This document shows positions 60,263-64,000 of a stretch of 64,000 bases of DNA, in pieces; position 1 is the stretch's first letter; each line of letters begins with the position of its first letter. Source of the stretch: Lachnospiraceae bacterium NE2001 (GTDB lineage Bacteria > Bacillota > Clostridia > Lachnospirales > Lachnospiraceae); contig FOEK01000007.1 of NCBI GenBank assembly GCA_900110635.1, positions 1 through 64,000 on the forward strand. The letters run 5' to 3'. The position numbers and the translations under genes are program-made. Below the pieces are notes generated by a model. It ran no database searches. It was not told where the DNA came from and saw only the letters and a program-made list of their open reading frames with translations.

Positions 60263-60282
60263 TATTTATACCCCTATAAATA
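60263..60282. promoter_or_regulatory. Inverted repeat, possible operator of glgA
   Basis: TATTTATA and TATAAATA form a perfect eight-base inverted repeat around CCCC, positioned over the -35 region of the candidate glgA promoter. It may bind a regulator. Confidence 0.45.
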
Positions 60283-60307
60283 CAAACCTCATATACGATC
60301 AAAAATC

Positions 60308-60967
60308 TCAGCAGTTCTCATTGCTCTGCTTGATCTTGATAAACTTCTTTATAAGATCCACACAGCCGCTGATTCCAAGCACCGATGTATCAAGTGACAG
60401 ATCATAATTCTTAACATCCGTCCAGTCGCAGCCGGTGTATTTAAAATAATAATCAGCCTTTCTCTCATCTACCTTAGCCAGATAATTCCTAAGCTCTGCT
60501 TCCGGCATATAATGTCTCGACTGTGCTCTCTTTAGCTTGAATCCAATAGGCGCATGCACGAATACATTTACCGCATAAGGATTGTCCTTCATTATATAGT
60601 TTGCGCATCTTCCAACAATAACGCAGGACTCACGACGCGCAAGCTCCATAATTATCTCTGACTGATAATCATATATATTTCTGATATAAGCCATGTCATC
60701 ATCGGGAATCTTTGATGTCAGCACATCATCCAGCTGTGGCGTAGGCAATGGATTTGAATATATCTCCTTTGCCACATCAAAGAGTGATGTATCCTTGATC
60801 AAATCGTCAGTAGCTGCGATTCCAGACTCCATATTTTCATTCTTTGATACAAGCCTAAGCATCTCACTGTTGTAGCAGCTTACCCCAAGCTCCTCTGCCA
60901 GACGACTTGCAATCTTCTGACCACCTGAGCAGTACTCTCTTGCTATTGTAACCACGAATCTATCCAT
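60308..60967 (-). CDS. Cytidylate kinase-like family protein
   Basis: A 219-residue P-loop-like protein of the AAA_26/cytidylate-kinase-like family: VTIAREYCSGGQKIASRLAEE forms the nucleotide loop and CVIVGRCANYIM the middle strand. The true Cmk signature is weaker, and this group is separate from housekeeping cmk. A role in nucleotide metabolism is likely but not proven. It follows yebC by 17 bases. Confidence 0.8.
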   Translation of the reverse strand: MDRFVVTIAREYCSGGQKIASRLAEELGVSCYNSEMLRLVSKNENMESGIAATDDLIKDTSLFDVAKEIYSNPLPTPQLDDVLTSKIPDDDMAYIRNIYDYQSEIIMELARRESCVIVGRCANYIMKDNPYAVNVFVHAPIGFKLKRAQSRHYMPEAELRNYLAKVDERKADYYFKYTGCDWTDVKNYDLSLDTSVLGISGCVDLIKKFIKIKQSNENC

Positions 60968-60984
60968 ACGCCACCCCTAGTACC

Positions 60985-61710
60985 TTATTCAACATTTGTA
61001 TAAACACTTTCTACGTCGTCGTCTGAATCCAGCAGATCAAGAATCTTGTCGAGATTTTTCTGAACATCTGGATCTGTTACAGCCACATAGTTCTGTGGGA
61101 TCATTGTAACTTCTGCAGATGCCATAGGAATACCTTCCTTGTCAAATGCATCTCTAACTGCTGAGAAATCAGCAGGTGCAGTGATAATTTCAAAGGAATC
61201 CTCTTCCTCTGAGAAATCCTCAGCTCCAGCATCCAGAGCGAACATCATCATTTCATCTGCATCCATCTCAACTTCTTCTTTATCGATAATGATCTGGCCC
61301 TTCTCATCAAACATATAAGATACACAGCCTGATACACCGATGGATCCGCCGCCCTTAGTAAATGCACTTCTAACATTTCCAGCAGTTCTGTTGTTGTTAT
61401 CTGTAAGACATTTTACGATGATTGCGATTCCACCTGGGCCATAACCCTCGTAGGTGTTATATGAGAAGTTAACGTTCTCAAGATCACCAGCAGCCTTCTT
61501 AATACCACGCTCTATTGTATCATTTGGCATGTTGTTTGCCTTAGCCTTTGCTATAACGTCGCGAAGCTTTGAGTTATTCTCAGGGTTAGGGCCACCCTCC
61601 TTAACTGCAACAGCGATCTCACGACCGATAACAGTGAACGCCTTACCCTTTGCGGCATCGTTCTTTTCCTTCTTAGCTCTAATGTTTGCAAATTTTGAAT
61701 GTCCTGACAT
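60985..61710 (-). CDS. yebC: YebC/PmpR-family protein
   Basis: A 241-residue protein starting SGHSKFANIRAKKEKNDAAKGK and including GPGGIAIIVKCLTDNNNRT and GCVSYMFDEKG, the family's hallmarks. YebC-type proteins have been described as regulators, and more recent work assigns some of them (YebC2) a role on ribosomes stalled at proline stretches. The full length is present. It follows the CBS gene by 25 bases. Confidence 0.94.
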   Translation of the reverse strand: MSGHSKFANIRAKKEKNDAAKGKAFTVIGREIAVAVKEGGPNPENNSKLRDVIAKAKANNMPNDTIERGIKKAAGDLENVNFSYNTYEGYGPGGIAIIVKCLTDNNNRTAGNVRSAFTKGGGSIGVSGCVSYMFDEKGQIIIDKEEVEMDADEMMMFALDAGAEDFSEEEDSFEIITAPADFSAVRDAFDKEGIPMASAEVTMIPQNYVAVTDPDVQKNLDKILDLLDSDDDVESVYTNVE

Positions 61711-61735
61711 TTATTTTTCCTCTTCTTTCTATATT

Positions 61736-62536
61736 TTATAAATCTTCATCTTTGTTCTTTGTTATCTTGACTGATTTAATGAGTTTGTCCTCAATCGAGA
61801 GAGACTCGAAGGAGAATCCCCCATAATCAATCTTGATATTGCCTTCGTCCTTCGGGAAGCCTCCCAGCTTATACAGGAGGAATCCATTTAAGGTCTCTAT
61901 ATCTGTATCTGGAAACTCCAGACCATCTATCTCATCCTCAAGGTCGTGAAGCTTGATCATACCGTCAACCACATAACCATCGCCGATAGCAGCTTCTCTA
62001 ACCTCTTCTACCTCTGCGTCGTGCTCATCCCAGATATTTCCAACAATCTCTTCAAGCACATCCTCCAGCGTTACCAATCCATCTGTCTGACCATATTCAT
62101 CAAGAACTATGGCCATATGCTTTTTCTCCTTCTGCATCTTCTTTAGAAGCTTCAGTGTGTCAAATGCGGGATGAATAAATAGCGCCTCTTCCATCAGTTC
62201 ATTAACCGGCGTATCCGGCTGATGGATATACTGCTTAGTCATATCCTTCAAATGAAGTATACCAACTATATTATCTATATCCTCTTCGAATACAGGATAA
62301 CGGGAATAACCACTCTCCAGGCAGTCCTCGATGATGTCTTTAACCTGCGCGTCAAAACTAACCGCATATATCTTGCTGCGGTTAGTCATAATCTCACGAA
62401 CCTCCATATCGTCGAGATCAAGGATGTTAGATATCATTTCAACCTCATCCTCCTGAATGAAACCTGACTTCTGCCCCTCTTCAACCATAGAGAGAATCTC
62501 TTCCTCGACCTGTTCTTCGTCTTTCTTCTTAAACAT
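61736..62536 (-). CDS. CBS-pair and CorC/HlyC-domain protein without membrane part
   Basis: A 266-residue soluble protein. Two CBS domains lie at about residues 45-170 (REIMTNRSKIYAV, YSRYPVFE, HMAIVLDEYGQTDGLVTLED), followed by a CorC_HlyC transporter-associated domain (about 185-262, LNGFLLYKLGGFP). Most relatives carry an N-terminal DUF21 membrane domain; this one starts directly before the CBS pair, as in CorC/TlyC. A role in magnesium/cobalt efflux or ligand sensing is inferred. Confidence 0.88.
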   Translation of the reverse strand: MFKKKDEEQVEEEILSMVEEGQKSGFIQEDEVEMISNILDLDDMEVREIMTNRSKIYAVSFDAQVKDIIEDCLESGYSRYPVFEEDIDNIVGILHLKDMTKQYIHQPDTPVNELMEEALFIHPAFDTLKLLKKMQKEKKHMAIVLDEYGQTDGLVTLEDVLEEIVGNIWDEHDAEVEEVREAAIGDGYVVDGMIKLHDLEDEIDGLEFPDTDIETLNGFLLYKLGGFPKDEGNIKIDYGGFSFESLSIEDKLIKSVKITKNKDEDL

Positions 62537-62594
62537 AAATCTCCTATATACATTCAGTCGTAATCGTCAACTGAACATAAACTCGTGATACTAC

Positions 62595-62603
62595 ATTATA
62601 TCA
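62595..62603 (-). promoter_or_regulatory. Candidate extended -10 promoter of the CBS-yebC-kinase operon
   Basis: TGATATAAT on the minus strand (TGn plus TATAAT), about 59 bases upstream of the ATG. The -35 region is poor. Confidence 0.45.
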
Positions 62604-62669
62604 TAGATTGTGTTGAATTAACACTCATAACTTACTGTCAATCAAGTAATATTATTTGTATTTTTCGGA

Positions 62670-63848
62670 TCAATCCACAAGATAATTCTTAGCAAAAACT
62701 TCTTTTCCGTCCTTGAAGTATATTCGTTCAACACGGCGAGATATATTACATACAGCCTCATAATTAAAGCTGTTAGCAGGTTCTGCTATTTCCTCAACTG
62801 AAATGCTATTCTCCCCCTGAGTTCCGAAGAGAACAACCTCGTCTCCAACCTTTACCTTTTCAAACTCAAACTTTCCTTCATCGATACCAGTTACATCCAC
62901 CATAATCTGATCCATACATACGCGACCAATTATTGGAGCATACTCTCCGTGAATCAAAACTCGGCCAAGATTTGAAAGAGCTCTCGGATAACCATCAGCA
63001 TACCCCACTGATACAGTGGCAACTCTGGTATCCTTCTCAGTTACGTAAGACCAGCCGTAGCCCACTCCTCTTCCCGCAGGCAGAGTCTTAACGTGAATAA
63101 CCTTGGACTTAAGTGACATTGCAGGCTTCAGCACCACAGACTTATCAATTTCCTCTGATGGGTAGAGACCATAAATCACGATTCCGAGACGCACCATATC
63201 AAAACCTTCAGAATGAATCTCCATAGCACCTGCACTGTTATCTATATGTCTTATCTTAAATGCAGCACCTCTCTTTTCCATTTCAGAGACAAACCAGGAA
63301 AATCTGTCATACTGGGTTTTTGCATCATTCTTATCTATATAATCAGCTTTTGCATAATGAGTGAAGATGCCTTCAACATCAAGACCTTCCATCTGATAAA
63401 TCTTCATCGCCGCAGCTACACCTTCATCATCACACTGGAAGCCGATACGGCTCATTCCAGAGTCAACCTTGATGTGCACCTTTGCCTTCTTGCCATCCTT
63501 AGTAGCAAATCGAGACAAAGTATCTGCCTCCTGAACATCATATATTGCCAGCGTAATATCGTGATTAATAGCAATAACAAAGTCCGACTCATCCGTATAT
63601 CCAAGTATCAGAATTGGAGTTTCTATGCCTGCATTTCTAAGTTCCACTGCTTCATCTATACAAGCCACTGCATAGTAATCTGCTATATCACTAAACTCCT
63701 TTGCCAGCTGTACTGAACCATGACCATATGCATCAGCCTTAATAACAAGACATACCTTTCTGTCAGTCGGATTAAGAGCCTTTACGGTCTCTATGTTATA
63801 TCTTATTGCATCTAAATCAATATCTGCTTCAACTCTCCTAAATATCAT
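62670..63848 (-). CDS. alr: Alanine racemase
   Basis: A 392-residue PLP enzyme making D-alanine for peptidoglycan. KADAYGHG carries the PLP lysine near residue 36. RLGIVIYGLYPSE and SVGYADGYPR follow, with the catalytic tyrosine-containing C-terminal beta domain (GRVCMDQIMVDVT). The ATG at 63848 has AAGGTGAG at good spacing and is preferred over the in-frame GTG at 63857, which lies within that site. No terminator is obvious downstream. Confidence 0.95.
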   Translation of the reverse strand: MIFRRVEADIDLDAIRYNIETVKALNPTDRKVCLVIKADAYGHGSVQLAKEFSDIADYYAVACIDEAVELRNAGIETPILILGYTDESDFVIAINHDITLAIYDVQEADTLSRFATKDGKKAKVHIKVDSGMSRIGFQCDDEGVAAAMKIYQMEGLDVEGIFTHYAKADYIDKNDAKTQYDRFSWFVSEMEKRGAAFKIRHIDNSAGAMEIHSEGFDMVRLGIVIYGLYPSEEIDKSVVLKPAMSLKSKVIHVKTLPAGRGVGYGWSYVTEKDTRVATVSVGYADGYPRALSNLGRVLIHGEYAPIIGRVCMDQIMVDVTGIDEGKFEFEKVKVGDEVVLFGTQGENSISVEEIAEPANSFNYEAVCNISRRVERIYFKDGKEVFAKNYLVD

Positions 63849-63896
63849 TTCACTCACCTTTTATAGTTTCACTTTTCAGAAAATCGCAACTAATAT

Positions 63897-63905
63897 ATTA
63901 TACCA
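63897..63905 (-). promoter_or_regulatory. Candidate extended -10 promoter of alr
   Basis: TGGTATAAT on the minus strand (TATAAT at 63897-63902), about 49 bases upstream of the alr ATG and just after the terminator of the preceding gene. Confidence 0.45.
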
Positions 63906-63906
63906 T

Positions 63907-63938
63907 AAAAAGAGACGCATTCACGCCTCTTTTTTTTG
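63907..63938. terminator. Rho-independent terminator between the right-edge gene and alr
   Basis: GAGACG (63912-63917) and CGCCTC (63924-63929) pair around CATTCA with A-run and T-run flanks, so it could work in both directions. Confidence 0.8.
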
Positions 63939-63960
63939 TTAGTCTTTGAATTATGTAAAC

Positions 63961-64000
63961 CTATTCTGTATATTCTTTATACTTCTGTTCAAGCTCCGTA
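63961..64000 (-). CDS. Partial coding sequence at the right edge (C-terminus only)
   Basis: From the window edge the minus strand reads TELEQKYKEYTE and a TAG at 63961-63963, followed 22 bases later by a terminator. This looks like the end of a gene continuing beyond the window. Too short to identify. Confidence 0.45.
   Translation of the reverse strand, partial: TELEQKYKEYTE

Noticed and set aside
1-64000. tRNA or rRNA genes
   Set aside because: Intergenic gaps are short and no cloverleaf or rRNA-like sequence was recognised by eye; a tRNAscan run would settle it.

Overview
The window looks like the chromosome of a Gram-positive, low-to-moderate GC Clostridia member, most likely a butyrate-forming Lachnospiraceae. 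The grounds are a PolC-type replicative polymerase, a PASTA-domain Ser/Thr kinase with its PP2C phosphatase, IreB, an RNase J, a DAP-type MurE, a butyryl-CoA:acetate CoA-transferase-like gene, and intergenic palindromic repeats of a kind I associate with this family. I cannot name the genus. Every confident protein gene is on the minus strand, so transcription runs right to left, except one 40-codon toxin-like gene at 46.4 kb.

Layout in coordinate order. 0-1.1 kb: a Panacea (DUF4065) antitoxin-like gene and a small partner. 1.2-6.7 kb: a conserved operon, transcribed ireB-ruvX-RNase J-ylbF-(short mltG-like)-trmR-U32 peptidase, with its own sigma-A promoter. 6.9-12.6 kb: an accessory-looking four-gene module (HAD phosphatase, DRE-TIM aldolase with an extra C-terminal domain, TPP-dependent enzyme, flippase-like membrane protein) of unknown product. 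12.7-24.7 kb: the long bactofilin-pyrH-frr-uppS-cdsA-dxr-rseP-ispG-polC operon (nucleotide, translation, isoprenoid, phospholipid and replication functions). 25-41.4 kb: yicC-gmk-rpoZ-murE-priA-def-fmt-rsmB-rlmN-prpC-prkC-rsgA-rpe-thiN-symporter, the equivalent of the Bacillus yloC-to-yloS region.

41.5-53.4 kb is the main accessory region: a 1447-residue RecB-nuclease/SF1-helicase fusion behind an XRE regulator, a candidate type I toxin-antitoxin locus, a Met/Gly-repeat zinc-ribbon protein, and a two-gene UvrD-type helicase operon whose second gene is frameshifted near its 3' end. 53.4-64 kb returns to housekeeping: CoA-transferase, a membrane EAL protein, RqcH, glycogen synthase, a cytidylate-kinase-like protein, YebC, a CBS/CorC protein and alanine racemase.

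The most interesting items are these. (1) The type I toxin-antitoxin candidate at 46.3-46.7 kb has convergent promoters that are near-identical inverted copies, a leader predicted to hide the ribosome-binding site, and a terminated antisense RNA reaching into the toxin gene. (2) Three families of short palindromic repeats are scattered between genes. One copy lies in frame inside priA, and two copies of another family appear to supply the Shine-Dalgarno sequence for TTG-started genes at identical spacing. (3) The nuclease-helicase genes could be a defence or repair system. (4) The aldolase/TPP-enzyme/flippase cluster is of unknown product. The PASTA-kinase circuit is represented by prkC, prpC, ireB and a short mltG-like gene, but the mltG-like protein lacks the lytic domain.
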